DNA from: Phycisphaeraceae bacterium
GTDB lineage: Bacteria > Planctomycetota > Phycisphaerae > Phycisphaerales > UBA1924
NCBI GenBank assembly: GCA_021297895.1
Contig: JAJTHN010000042.1
Span: 1 to 34,896 of the forward strand
Reading direction: 5' to 3'
DNA length: 34,896 nucleotides
The position numbers and the translations under genes were made by a program. This document shows positions 16,422-24,761 of this stretch, piece after piece; the first letter of the stretch is position 1, and each line of letters begins with the position of its first letter. Below the pieces are notes generated by a model. It was not told the DNA's origin, ran no database searches, and was given only the letters and a program-made list of their open reading frames with translations.

Positions 16422-17420
16422 TCACGCGGGCTTGCGAGCCTTCATGTCCAGGCTTGTGACATAGTCCGCGACGGTGGTGCCTTGTGCGAGACGCTCGACG
16501 ATGGCCAGATACAGCGGATCCTGCCAGGTGCTCAGCGTCTGCACGTATTCGAACTTTGGCGTGAGTTCGACATCGATCAGTCCCGCGGCGAGCATGTGCC
16601 GGCGCACTTCCTCGACCAGTGATGCACCGGCGATGCAGCCGACAAGCGCCTCGACATCGGTACGAACACTCTCCGGCAGCGGCCGCAGCAGGGCAAGATC
16701 GGAGATCGCGACACGCCCGCCCGGGCGAAGCACGCGGGCGATCTCACGCCAGACGCGGGCCTTATCGGGCGATAGGTTCAGGACGCAGTTGGAGATGACC
16801 ACATCAACACTTGCGTCGGCGACGGGCAGGCTCTCGATCTCGCCGAGGCGGAACTCCACGTTGGTCAGGCCCGTGGTGCGCGTGTAGTGCTCGGCGTTTG
16901 CGCGGGCTTTGGAGAGCATCGCGGGCGTCATGTCCACACCGATGACACGTCCGGTGGGACCGACCTTGGGGCCTGCGATGAAGCAGTCGAACCCGCCACC
17001 GGCGCCGAGATCGAGAACAACCTCGCCGGCCTTGAGCGTGGCGATGGCCGTGGGGTTGCCGCAGGAGAGCCCCATGTTCGCCGAGTCGGGCACGCCGGCG
17101 AGTTCACCCGCGGAGTAACCGATGGCGTGCGCGAGCTGCTCGGGCGTAAAGGTTGAGGGGCCGCAGCACCCGCCACCGGCGCAGCAAGACCCGGCATCGG
17201 GCGCGTTGGCACCGGTCGATGACTGGCGCTCGGGCTTGGTCGCGTTCCATGTGCCAGCCTGAGCGATGCGCGCGTAGCCCTCGCGGACAACGTCGCGAAC
17301 ATCGGGAGATGTGACGGTGGCGACCGCCGTCGCGATGGTCGCGGGCGTGGCGTCGCTCTTCGCGGGAAGGCCCACGGCATGGCAGCCGCAGGTCGCGTCG
17401 CAGCAGTTGGAGTTGGTCAT
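16422..17420 (-). CDS. arsM: Arsenite S-adenosylmethionine methyltransferase
   Basis: The 332-residue protein methylates As(III) to mono-, di- and trimethyl species. The Rossmann SAM motif [13 protein letters not shown] begins at about 135. The three arsenic-binding cysteines are recognisable as C120 (MGLSCGNP), C212 (SNCVLNL) and C262 (LVGCIAGA). There are further Cys clusters at 6-13 (CCDATCGC) and 79-86 (CC...CC), which may buffer or deliver As(III). AGGAG stands five bases before the ATG. The gene is third in an arsR-arsC-arsM operon, 36 bases after arsC. No arsenite efflux gene is in the window, so methylation may be the main detoxification route here. Confidence 0.96.
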   Translation of the reverse strand: MTNSNCCDATCGCHAVGLPAKSDATPATIATAVATVTSPDVRDVVREGYARIAQAGTWNATKPERQSSTGANAPDAGSCCAGGGCCGPSTFTPEQLAHAIGYSAGELAGVPDSANMGLSCGNPTAIATLKAGEVVLDLGAGGGFDCFIAGPKVGPTGRVIGVDMTPAMLSKARANAEHYTRTTGLTNVEFRLGEIESLPVADASVDVVISNCVLNLSPDKARVWREIARVLRPGGRVAISDLALLRPLPESVRTDVEALVGCIAGASLVEEVRRHMLAAGLIDVELTPKFEYVQTLSTWQDPLYLAIVERLAQGTTVADYVTSLDMKARKPA

Positions 17421-17456
17421 GGTGGACTCCTATTGGTTCCAGAGGCGCGCAACGAA

Positions 17457-17957
17457 TCAAAGCGAGATTTGAGCCGAAGGCGCGGCGGCCTGACCGAACG
17501 ACATCGCCGACCAGCCCGGCAGCGATGCCGGCATGCCTGCGACAAACGCGCGGATCTCATCACGCACGCGGCGATAGTGGACCAAGGCCTCTTCATCACT
17601 GGCGCAGCCCTTGGCCAGCCGGGGCGGATCATCGAAGCCCACGTGAACAACTCGCGCGCCCGGCATGACAGGGCAGGATTCGTTGGCCGAGTCGCAGACG
17701 GTCACGACGATGTCCATCGGCACGGGGAGTTGATCGGGACGCTTGGACGAGTGCGTGGAGATGTCGATCCCGACTTCCTTCATCGCGCGGATGGCCAGCG
17801 GGTTGAGACCGTGCGGGTTCGTGCCGGCGCTGAATGCATCGATGACATCGGACTTCAGGGCCTTGGCCCAGCCTTCAGCCATCTGGCTGCGGCATGAGTT
17901 TCCCGTGCAGAGGAACAGCACACGCGGACGATTGGAACTTGCGGGGGGCGTGGTCAC
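17457..17957 (-). CDS. arsC: Arsenate reductase, thioredoxin-coupled LMW-phosphatase type
   Basis: The 166-residue protein has the phosphatase-like P-loop C17-X5-R23 (CTGNSCR) near its N-terminus. A second pair, C88 and C95, has the 7-residue spacing of the redox cysteines in the Staphylococcus pI258 ArsC. The reaction is As(V) to As(III) with thioredoxin as electron donor. The start is GTG at 17957, overlapping the arsR stop (GTGA), so it is translationally coupled. Its product, As(III), is the substrate of ArsM downstream. Confidence 0.95.
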   Translation of the reverse strand: MTTPPASSNRPRVLFLCTGNSCRSQMAEGWAKALKSDVIDAFSAGTNPHGLNPLAIRAMKEVGIDISTHSSKRPDQLPVPMDIVVTVCDSANESCPVMPGARVVHVGFDDPPRLAKGCASDEEALVHYRRVRDEIRAFVAGMPASLPGWSAMSFGQAAAPSAQISL

Positions 17958-18556
17958 GTGATTGCTCCTTTGGCGGCGGCTTTGGAAGCGGCTTTGGCTG
18001 AGGCACTGGTGATGGGAACGGGTGTGTTGGAACGGACGTTCGCGAGTCCGGCGGCGCTGACCGGCGCTTCATCGCAGCATGCGGCCGCGCCGTCGTTGCC
18101 GCAACAGGTCGAGGCACGAAGGCCGCAGGCCTCGACGCATTGAGCGACCTGACGCAGCGTCTGGACGAACTCCGCGGAGCGGGCGGTGTACCAGACCTCT
18201 CGCCCTGCTCGCTTGGCCGAGAGAAGCGAGGCGTCCTGCAGGATCTTCAGATGGCGGGAAACGACGGAGAGGTCAACGGAGCAGCACTTGGCGATCTCGC
18301 TGACGGTACAGGCACGTCCGCACTTGATGATGCACCCCAGCAGCCGAATGCGGGTCTCATCGGCAAGAGCGCGGAAGAGCGAGGGATCCAGCGCACGATC
18401 GATGGGCAAACGGATGCGAGAGGCCTGCCGCGGCGAGAGGCGCGTCAGATCATCGCGGGCGACGGGCTCGTCCGCAGCGGCGACTGAAACGCCACGCCGA
18501 GCCGACGAACGCACGCGGGAACGAGCGTCGGAACGTGTGCGTACTTGCGTCATCAT
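17954..18556 (-). CDS. arsR: ArsR/SmtB-family arsenic-responsive repressor
   Basis: The 200-residue protein has a winged-helix domain at about 55-135 (FRALADETRIRLLG, then CTVSEIAKCCSVDLSVVSRHLKIL). Cysteine groups in and after the helix-turn-helix (CIIKCGRAC, KCC) and a Cys-rich stretch at about 143-165 are candidate As(III) ligands. The tail is Ala/Lys-rich. Two ATGs are in tandem (18556, 18553); the predicted -10 ends only 3 bases before the first and 6 before the second, so the mRNA is probably leaderless and Met2 may be the true start. A perfect 7-bp inverted repeat overlaps the -10 and the start codons, as expected for autorepression. Confidence 0.93.
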   Translation of the reverse strand: MMTQVRTRSDARSRVRSSARRGVSVAAADEPVARDDLTRLSPRQASRIRLPIDRALDPSLFRALADETRIRLLGCIIKCGRACTVSEIAKCCSVDLSVVSRHLKILQDASLLSAKRAGREVWYTARSAEFVQTLRQVAQCVEACGLRASTCCGNDGAAACCDEAPVSAAGLANVRSNTPVPITSASAKAASKAAAKGAIT

Positions 18557-18563
18557 GCAAGTA
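18542..18563. promoter_or_regulatory. Candidate ArsR operator
   Basis: TACTTGC (18542-18548) and GCAAGTA (18557-18563) form a perfect 7-bp inverted repeat with an 8-base spacer. It covers the last four bases of the -10, both tandem ATG codons and the predicted transcription start, so a bound repressor would block initiation. Confidence 0.55.
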
Positions 18564-18587
18564 TAGGCCGGATAGCCGGTGCGTCAA
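18560..18587 (-). promoter_or_regulatory. Promoter of the arsR-arsC-arsM operon
   Basis: On the minus strand, TTGACG (18582-18587), 16 bases and TATACT (18560-18565) match the sigma-70 consensus at five of six positions each. It is the best promoter match I found in the window. Confidence 0.75.
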
Positions 18588-18738
18588 TCCCCGCGACTCT
18601 GCGCGGTTCCGTGCATTTCCGCTCGAACCCACCGGCCCGCCCGCCCGGTCGTGGAGGCGTCGGGCGATCGGTTCTCTCCGCCGCGCGGCGTGTTTGTCGT
18701 GTACGCTCCGGGGTTGTCCTCCCGAGCCGGAACCGATC

Positions 18739-20388
18739 ATGAGCGAAACCGACCCCTCGACCCTGCTGCCCCGCCGAACGTTCGCGATCATCTCGCACCC
18801 GGACGCCGGCAAGACGACGCTGACGGAGAAGTTCCTTCTCTACGGCGGCGCGATCGGACTGGCCGGCTCGGTCACCGCGCGCAAGGACCAGCGTGCCACG
18901 GCGAGCGACTGGATGGAGCTGGAAAAGCAGCGCGGGATCTCGATCAGCTCCACGCTGCTGCAGTTCGACTATCAGGGCTATCGCGTGAATCTGCTCGATA
19001 CGCCGGGCCACAAGGACTTTTCGGAGGACACCTATCGCGTGCTGACGGCGGTGGATGCCGCGGTCATGGTGATCGATGCGGGCAAGGGTGTCGAGAGCCA
19101 GACGCGCAAGCTCTTTGAGGTGTGCCGCCGGCGGGGCGTGCCGATTTTCACGTTCATGAACAAGTGCGATCGTCCGACGCGATCGCCGCTGGACCTGATC
19201 GATGAACTCGAGAAGGTGCTTGGCATCGGCGCGTTTCCGGTGAACTGGCCCATCGGCTCAGGGCCGACGTTCCGCGGCGTGTTCGATCGCGTGGCGAATC
19301 AGGTCCACCTGTTCGAGAAGACGCCCGGCGGCGCGTTCGCCGCGCCGGTGGCCGTCGGCGGGATCGACGACCCGGCGCTGCTGAGCAAGCTCGACAGTGC
19401 GGCCCACCACGAGTCTCTGGACGAGGTCCGGATGCTCGACGGCACCGGGGGCGCGGGCGCGGCCTTCGACCAGGCCGCGGTGCTCGCCGGCAAGGTCACG
19501 CCGGTGTTCTTCGGCAGCGCGATGAACAACTTCGGCGTGCAACTGCTGCTCGACGGATTCCTCAAGCACTCCTCGCCCCCCACTCCGCGCATGAGCAAGT
19601 CCGGGCTCATCACGCCCGATGACAAGCGATTCTCCGGCTTTGTCTTCAAGATCCAGGCCAACATGGACCCGCGGCACCGAGACCGCATCGCGTTCCTGCG
19701 CGTGGTCAGTGGGACGTTCGACCGCGACATGTTCGTCGTTCACGCCCAGACCGGAAAACGCGTGCGCCTCGGCAACGCGACCAAGCTCTTCGGCAACCAG
19801 CGTGAGACCGTCGAACAGGCCGTCGCGGGCGATGTCGTCGGCCTGGTCGGCAACGACCTCTTCGGCATCGGCGACACGCTCACCGACGACCGCACGATCG
19901 TCTACGACGAGATTCCCGAGTTCTCGCCTGAGGTCTTCGCGTACCTGCACAACCCTCAGCCGGGCAACTACAAGCGGTTTAATCTCGGCCTCGAACAACT
20001 CCTCCGCGAGGGCGTCGCACGCAAGTTCGAGGCTGTCGGCGGGGCACAAAAGGTCGCGCTCCTGGCGGCGGTCGGCCAGCTGCAGTTCGAGGTTCTGGTC
20101 TACCGCCTGCAGAACGAGTACGGCGCCGAGAGCCGCCTGGAGCCCGCGTCGTGGACCATGGCCCGTTGGTGGCGATACAAGGGCCAGCCCGCGCCGACGC
20201 TCAGCGATATGGAGAACCTCACGCTGCCCGATGCACCGGAGGGGTCGCGCCTGGTGTTCGACGATCGCGGGCGGGCGCTGGTGCTGTTCGTCGACCAGTG
20301 GCCGCTGAGGTTCTTCAGCGATCGCAACCCGACGGTCGAGCTCTCGCCGATCCCGTTCGACAAGCCCGCCGCGGTCGCGGCGACGTGA
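18739..20388 (+). CDS. prfC: Peptide chain release factor 3
   Basis: The 549-residue GTPase recycles RF1/RF2 from the ribosome after termination. G-motifs are visible: G1 HPDAGKTT (20-27), G2 region KQRGISISST, G3 DTPGHKDF and G4 NKCD. The KQRGISI and GHKDFSEDTYR segments set RF3 apart from EF-G. Length is close to the usual 525-535 with a small C-terminal excess. ATG 18739 is the first start consistent with homology; the in-frame region upstream overlaps the arsR promoter and is not coding. It is divergent from arsR. Confidence 0.96.
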   Translation: MSETDPSTLLPRRTFAIISHPDAGKTTLTEKFLLYGGAIGLAGSVTARKDQRATASDWMELEKQRGISISSTLLQFDYQGYRVNLLDTPGHKDFSEDTYRVLTAVDAAVMVIDAGKGVESQTRKLFEVCRRRGVPIFTFMNKCDRPTRSPLDLIDELEKVLGIGAFPVNWPIGSGPTFRGVFDRVANQVHLFEKTPGGAFAAPVAVGGIDDPALLSKLDSAAHHESLDEVRMLDGTGGAGAAFDQAAVLAGKVTPVFFGSAMNNFGVQLLLDGFLKHSSPPTPRMSKSGLITPDDKRFSGFVFKIQANMDPRHRDRIAFLRVVSGTFDRDMFVVHAQTGKRVRLGNATKLFGNQRETVEQAVAGDVVGLVGNDLFGIGDTLTDDRTIVYDEIPEFSPEVFAYLHNPQPGNYKRFNLGLEQLLREGVARKFEAVGGAQKVALLAAVGQLQFEVLVYRLQNEYGAESRLEPASWTMARWWRYKGQPAPTLSDMENLTLPDAPEGSRLVFDDRGRALVLFVDQWPLRFFSDRNPTVELSPIPFDKPAAVAAT

Positions 20389-20408
20389 ACCCGCCGGGAG
20401 GAGGCCTC

Positions 20409-21178
20409 ATGCTTCTTGACGTGGCGATTCTGAGCGGGCTTTTCGTCCTGGTGATCGGCTCAACGCTGGCGGGGATCGTGCGCGGGCGTCGCCTGCCGCG
20501 CGAGCGTCGCCCGGAGAACGAACACCTTGGGACGATCCAGGGTGCGTTTCTGGGGCTGCTCGGGCTGCTGCTGGGCTTCGCATTCGCGGGGGCGATGTCG
20601 CGGTTCGTCGATCGGCAGGATCGTCTGGCCAGTGAGGCTAACGCGATCGAGACGGCCTTTGATCGCGGCGCGCTGATGGCCGATTCGAAGGAGTATCGCT
20701 CGCGGATCGCGTCGTACGCTCGCGAGCGCGTGACGCTATTTCACGCTCAGAGCGACGCCAAGTCCCGCGAGATCACCAACACGCTCAGCACGCACTACCG
20801 CGCGGCCCTCGGCCTGGCGATGTCCAGCGCGGTGCAGCCGCCGCGTTCTCATCGCTCTTCGTGCAGGGTGTCGAGACGATCGACAATGAACTCTCGGCAC
20901 GCAACGCCGTCGCACGCAGGCATCTGCCCGCGGAGTTCACACTGGTGATGATCGGGTGTTCGTGCGTGGCGATGTTCTCGATCGGATTCGGCGTTGGCGT
21001 GGCGGAGCGTCGCTCCGTAAGCACGGCTCTGGCGCTCGCCGGGCTGGTCTCGATGACGCTCTTCATGACGCTGGACTTCGATCGCCCGCAGGGCAGATTC
21101 ATCCGTCTGGACCCAACGCCGATCAAGGGCGTCGCCGAGCGGCTCGCCCGAGAGACCGCGGCCCAGAACTCCCCCTGA
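20409..21178 (+). pseudogene. DUF4239-like (bestrophin-like) membrane protein gene with a -1 frameshift
   Basis: A strong AGGAGG (20399-20404) precedes the ATG. The first frame encodes a membrane helix (LLDVAILSGLFVLVIGSTLAG), a second (TIQGAFLGLLGLLLGFAFAG) and a charged region up to about 20837, then turns into non-homologous sequence ending at 20948. The matching continuation is in the -1 frame from about 20837: FSSLFVQGVETIDNELSARN, two more membrane helices and a stop at 21176-21178. Joined, it gives about 256 residues with the usual DUF4239 layout of two N-terminal and two C-terminal helices. Restoring one base, for example a G at 20837, would repair it. It could be a real mutation or a sequencing error; the site is not a long homopolymer. 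Confidence 0.8.
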
Positions 21179-21253
21179 TGCAAATGTCCTCATCACGGGC
21201 CACGATCCACGACCGAGGGTGCCCCTGAGTCCTCGATCTTGAGTGGGACTCGC

Positions 21254-21282
21254 TTGCCACCTGTTCAAGCGCAGGCTAGAGT
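21254..21282 (+). promoter_or_regulatory. Promoter of the histidine operon
   Basis: TTGCCA (21254-21259), a 17-base spacer and TAGAGT (21277-21282) give five and four of six consensus matches. The -10 ends eight bases before the leader-peptide ATG, so transcription should start at or just before that codon. Confidence 0.7.
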
Positions 21283-21290
21283 CTTCAGAG

Positions 21291-21353
21291 ATGATTCTCG
21301 CCGTCCGCCATTCCCACCATCATCACCATCACGTCACCGACGTGGCTGGCTGA
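21291..21353 (+). CDS. hisL: His operon leader peptide (attenuator)
   Basis: This 20-codon ORF reads M-I-L-A-V-R-H-S, then six consecutive His codons (21315-21332), then V-T-D-V-A-G and TGA (21351-21353). Seven of 20 residues are histidine. It is followed by a perfect terminator hairpin at 21388-21413 and then hisG, the classical arrangement for ribosome-mediated attenuation: stalling on uncharged His-tRNA should favour read-through. No Shine-Dalgarno sequence is visible and the promoter is only eight bases away, so it is probably translated from a leaderless transcript. The peptide itself needs no function. Confidence 0.92.
   Translation: MILAVRHSHHHHHHVTDVAG
21330..21350 (+). promoter_or_regulatory. 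Pause hairpin and antiterminator strand of the his attenuator
   Basis: CACGTC (21330-21335) and GACGTG (21339-21344) form a 6-bp hairpin beginning at the last His codon. GGCTGGC (21344-21350) can pair over 7 bp, with one G-U, with GCCGGCC (21392-21398), which is the 5' arm of the terminator. That makes it a candidate antiterminator, covered when the ribosome reaches the leader stop codon. This was folded by eye only. Confidence 0.55.
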
Positions 21354-21387
21354 GGGTGCGCGGCGGAATGAACCGTTGAACACCGAT

Positions 21388-21423
21388 CGACGCCGGCCCT
21401 CGTGCCGGCGTCGTTTGCCTTTT
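21388..21423 (+). terminator. Intrinsic terminator of the his attenuator
   Basis: CGACGCCGGC (21388-21397) pairs perfectly with GCCGGCGTCG (21404-21413) around a 6-base loop. TTTGCCTTTT (21414-21423) follows. It lies between the leader peptide and hisG. Confidence 0.88.
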
Positions 21424-21466
21424 GGGCGACGCGCATCGGCACCCGGGCGGGCAAGGAGCCCCCACC

Positions 21467-22399
21467 GTGACGACGCTGAACGCCCGACCGACATCCAACT
21501 CCGCCACCGCCACGCTCGCCGCGGCCACGAAAGACACGGGGCTGCTGAAGCTCGCGCTGCCGAAGGGCCGCATGCAAGAAGGGGTCTTTGCGCTCTTGAG
21601 CGAAGCGGGAATCAAGGTGCGCCTCAGCGCCCGCGGCTATCGCCCGCAGGTGTCGCTGCCCGGCGTGGACGCGAAGATTCTCAAGCCGCAGAACGTCGTC
21701 GAGATGCTGCACGCGGGCTCGCGCGATGTGGGGTTTGCAGGGGCCGATTGGGTCCGGGAACTCAACGCCGATCTGGTTGAAGTGCTCGACACCGGGCTCG
21801 ATAGCGTGCGCATGGTCGCCGCGGCACCCGCGACGATTATGCGTGAGGGCAGGCCGGATGTGTCCGGTCGGGCGATGATCATCGCGTCGGAGTACGAGCG
21901 GCTGACCCGGGCATGGATCGCCGCGCGCAGCCTCAACGCGACGTTCGTTCGCTCCTATGGGGCGACGGAGGCGTTTCCGCCCGACGACGCCGACTGCATC
22001 GTGGACATCGCTGCGACCGGCGACACGCTGCGAGCGCAGAACCTCGATGTGTTCGATGAACTCATGACCTCGTCAACGCGCTTGTACGCCAACCGTGCCG
22101 CGATGAGCGATCCGGCGAGAGCGCGGGCGATCGAACGCTTCGCGATGCTGCTTCGATCGGTCCTTGAGGCCCGCGGACGCGTGATGATCGAGGTCAACGT
22201 TTCGCGCGAGGCTCTTGGCGCGGTGGTCGCCGTGCTCCCGTGCATGCGAGAACCCACGGTGTCGATGCTCCACGGCGAGGGGGGCTTCGCCGTCAAGGCC
22301 GCGGTGCGGAAAGACGCGTTGCCGACGCTGATCCCGGACATCAAGTCCCGCGGCGGGACGGACATCGTCGTGACCTCGCTCTCACAGATCATCCCATGA
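21467..22399 (+). CDS. hisG: ATP phosphoribosyltransferase, long form
   Basis: The 310-residue enzyme catalyses step 1 of histidine synthesis (ATP + PRPP to PR-ATP). LKLALPKGRM, the GADWV loop and the PRPP loop DIAATGDTLR are clear. The C-terminal ~75 residues (from about VMIEVNVSREALGAV) form the PII-like regulatory domain of long-form HisG, so feedback inhibition by histidine is expected and HisZ is not needed. GTG 21467 has AAGGAG at 21453-21458. An in-frame TTG at 21422 is less likely because it lies in the terminator tail. The stop overlaps the next ATG (ATGA). Confidence 0.96.
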   Translation: MTTLNARPTSNSATATLAAATKDTGLLKLALPKGRMQEGVFALLSEAGIKVRLSARGYRPQVSLPGVDAKILKPQNVVEMLHAGSRDVGFAGADWVRELNADLVEVLDTGLDSVRMVAAAPATIMREGRPDVSGRAMIIASEYERLTRAWIAARSLNATFVRSYGATEAFPPDDADCIVDIAATGDTLRAQNLDVFDELMTSSTRLYANRAAMSDPARARAIERFAMLLRSVLEARGRVMIEVNVSREALGAVVAVLPCMREPTVSMLHGEGGFAVKAAVRKDALPTLIPDIKSRGGTDIVVTSLSQIIP

Positions 22400-24177
22400 G
22401 CACCCTCGCCACCACCAACAGCAGTCCGGTCCGGCTCGCGGAACGAGCACTCGGGCGCTCGCCGTACGCACCACCGACACCGGAGTATCGAATAGATCTG
22501 CATCTGGATGCCAATGAGGGCTCGCCCGCGCCCGAGACGGTGATCGCGGCACTGAGCCAACTGACCGGCGAGGACCTTCGACGCTATCCCGATGCGCGTC
22601 CGCTCGAGCGGCAAATCGCGGCACTTCTGGGCGTCGATGCGGAGCGCGTGCTCGTGTGCGCGGGAGGCGATGATGCGATCGATCGCGCGTGCAGGGCTTG
22701 CCTCGAGCCCGGTCGCGAACTCATCCTGCCGACGCCGACGTTCGAGATGATCCGACGCTCGGCGGAACTCGCGGGCGCGAGCGTGCGGACGGTGCCCTGG
22801 GTCGCGGATGCGTATCCGACATCGGCGGTGCTTGCGGAGGTGACGGATCGCACGTCGATGATCGCGGTGGTCTCGCCCAACAACCCGACGGGTCTGGTCG
22901 CTGATGCCCACGCGCTGGAGGCTCTCTCGGCTGCGGCGCCGAGCGCACTGCTGCTGGTAGATCTGGCATACACCGAGTTCGCGTCGGACGATCTGACTCA
23001 AGCGGCGCTGCGGCTGCCGAATGCGCTGGTCGTCCGGACATTCTCGAAGTTCTGCGGGCTCGCGGGCCTGCGCGTGGGGTACTGCATCGGCGATGCGCGC
23101 GTGATCAGGGCGCTTCGGGCCGTGGGGTCGCCGTATCCCGTGTCGGCCGCATCCTTGCGCATCGCGTCGGCATCGCTGGAGCCCGCAGCCGCGAGGGAGC
23201 GCTCGGCTGTTCGCGCGGGTGTCATCGCCAATCGCCAGCGCATCGCCAGCGTGCTCAAGACACTCGGCGCGAGCACCGTGCCGTCGCAGGCCAACTTCGT
23301 GCTCGCGCGGCTCGGTGAGCCGGCGCGCGTCGCACGCGGTCTGGCGGCGCTGGGTATCGCGGTCCGACAGTTCCCCGGTACGCCAGAACTCCGCGATGCG
23401 CTGCGCATCACGATCCCGGCGTCGGCGGCCGATGCGGATCGCCTCGTTCGATCGCTCCGCAGTGTGATGAGGCCGGAGGCCCTTCTGCTGGACATGGACG
23501 GCGTGATCGCGAACGTCGCCGAGTCGTACCGGCGAGCCATCGTGCTCGCCGCGGGATCGTTCGGTGTTTCGGTGACGAGAGAGGATGTCGAGGCGGCCAA
23601 GGCACGCGGTGACGCGAACAACGACTGGATCGTCACTCAGCGGCTGCTTGCGGATGCAGGTGTGCGGGCGGATCTTGCGGCGGTTACAGAACGCTTCGAG
23701 GCGTTCTACACGGGAACAGCCGGCGATGGCGAGGGACCGCTTTTCGAGCGCGAGACGATGATTCCTTCTCGCCGCACGCTCGAAGACCTCGCGGCGTTGC
23801 TACCGATCGCGATCGTGACGGGCAGGCCGCGGCGGGACTGTGATCGCTTCCTTGATCGCTTCGGCATCCGCGGTCTGTTCGGCGCGATCGTCTGCATGGA
23901 GGATGCGCCGCGCAAGCCCGATCCTGCGCCGGTGGCGATGGCGATGGCTCGCTTGCGCGTGACCAGCGCGTGGATGGTCGGCGATACGTCCGACGATCTC
24001 GTCGCCGCACGCGGCGCGGGGGCGCTGCCGATCGGCGTGATCCCGCCCGGTACGGATGCATCGCGGCTTGAGCGGGTGCTCCGCATGAGCGGCGCCGCCG
24101 AAGTTCACGCGTCGCTCGAGAGCATCGCATCATCGCTGAAGCAACTTCTCGCACCAGCATCGGAGGCCTCTGAATGA
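22396..24177 (+). CDS. hisC: Histidinol-phosphate aminotransferase fused to a HAD-family phosphatase
   Basis: The 593-residue protein has two parts. Residues 1 to ~355 are a HisC-type PLP aminotransferase: SPNNPTG, DLAYTEF and the Schiff-base lysine K218 in TFSKFCGLAGLRVGY. From ~360 to 593 is a HAD subfamily IA hydrolase with D366-M-D368-G, TGRPRRD (motif II), RKPDP lysine (motif III) and GDTSDD starting at G529 (motif IV). HisC makes L-histidinol phosphate, and the next step is its dephosphorylation. No HisN, PHP-type HisJ or bifunctional HisB N-domain is present in the operon, so the HAD domain is a strong candidate for the missing histidinol-phosphatase. That is inference from context and fusion. 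The start overlaps the hisG stop and the stop overlaps the hisB start, both by ATGA. Confidence 0.93.
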   Translation: MSTLATTNSSPVRLAERALGRSPYAPPTPEYRIDLHLDANEGSPAPETVIAALSQLTGEDLRRYPDARPLERQIAALLGVDAERVLVCAGGDDAIDRACRACLEPGRELILPTPTFEMIRRSAELAGASVRTVPWVADAYPTSAVLAEVTDRTSMIAVVSPNNPTGLVADAHALEALSAAAPSALLLVDLAYTEFASDDLTQAALRLPNALVVRTFSKFCGLAGLRVGYCIGDARVIRALRAVGSPYPVSAASLRIASASLEPAAARERSAVRAGVIANRQRIASVLKTLGASTVPSQANFVLARLGEPARVARGLAALGIAVRQFPGTPELRDALRITIPASAADADRLVRSLRSVMRPEALLLDMDGVIANVAESYRRAIVLAAGSFGVSVTREDVEAAKARGDANNDWIVTQRLLADAGVRADLAAVTERFEAFYTGTAGDGEGPLFERETMIPSRRTLEDLAALLPIAIVTGRPRRDCDRFLDRFGIRGLFGAIVCMEDAPRKPDPAPVAMAMARLRVTSAWMVGDTSDDLVAARGAGALPIGVIPPGTDASRLERVLRMSGAAEVHASLESIASSLKQLLAPASEASE

Positions 24178-24761
24178 CCCCACGCACCGCAATCCGCGAA
24201 CGCCGCACCGGGGAGACGAAGATCAACGTCCGGCTTGATCTCGATGGCACGGGGCAGAGCAGCATTCGCACCGGCATCGGTTTTCTGGATCACCTTCTGA
24301 CCGCGCTCGCTCGGCACGCCCGGATCGACATCGAGCTCTCGTGCGACGGCGATCTGCACATCGACGACCATCACACCGCCGAAGACTGCGCCATCGTGCT
24401 GGGAAGCGCGATCGATGCGGCACTGGGTGAACGCGTCGGTTTCGGCCGCTTCGGGAGCGCGTATGCACCGCTGGATGAGTCGCTCGCTCGCGCCGTCATC
24501 GACTTCTCGGGCAGGCCGCACGCCGAGGTGAGCCTCGGCCTGACGCGCGAGGCCATCGGCGGGCTCGCGTGCGAGAACATTCCGCACGTGCTGCGTTCGC
24601 TCGCGATATCGATGCGCGCGACGTTGCATGTTGACGTCATCCGCGGCGAGAACGACCACCACAAAGCCGAGGCCGCGTTCAAGGCGCTCGCTCTGGCGAT
24701 GCGGATGGCCATCGCCCGCACGGCGAGCAGCGACGTTCCCAGCACGAAGGGGTCGCTATGA
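24174..24761 (+). CDS. hisB: Imidazoleglycerol-phosphate dehydratase
   Basis: The 195-residue monofunctional enzyme catalyses step 6 of the pathway. The two metal-binding repeats are clear: DHHTAEDCAI (about 63-72) and ENDHHKAEAAFKA (about 160-172), with FLDHLL near residue 37. There is no N-terminal phosphatase domain as in enteric HisB. Both ends overlap neighbours by ATGA, so it is tightly coupled to hisC-HAD and hisHF. Confidence 0.97.
   Translation: MTPRTAIRERRTGETKINVRLDLDGTGQSSIRTGIGFLDHLLTALARHARIDIELSCDGDLHIDDHHTAEDCAIVLGSAIDAALGERVGFGRFGSAYAPLDESLARAVIDFSGRPHAEVSLGLTREAIGGLACENIPHVLRSLAISMRATLHVDVIRGENDHHKAEAAFKALALAMRMAIARTASSDVPSTKGSL

Noticed and set aside
21315-21332. His6 run as a metal-binding peptide or a cloning tag
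   Set aside because: Position, length and the following terminator upstream of hisG make a leader peptide far more likely, and the codons alternate CAC and CAT naturally within a 20-codon ORF.
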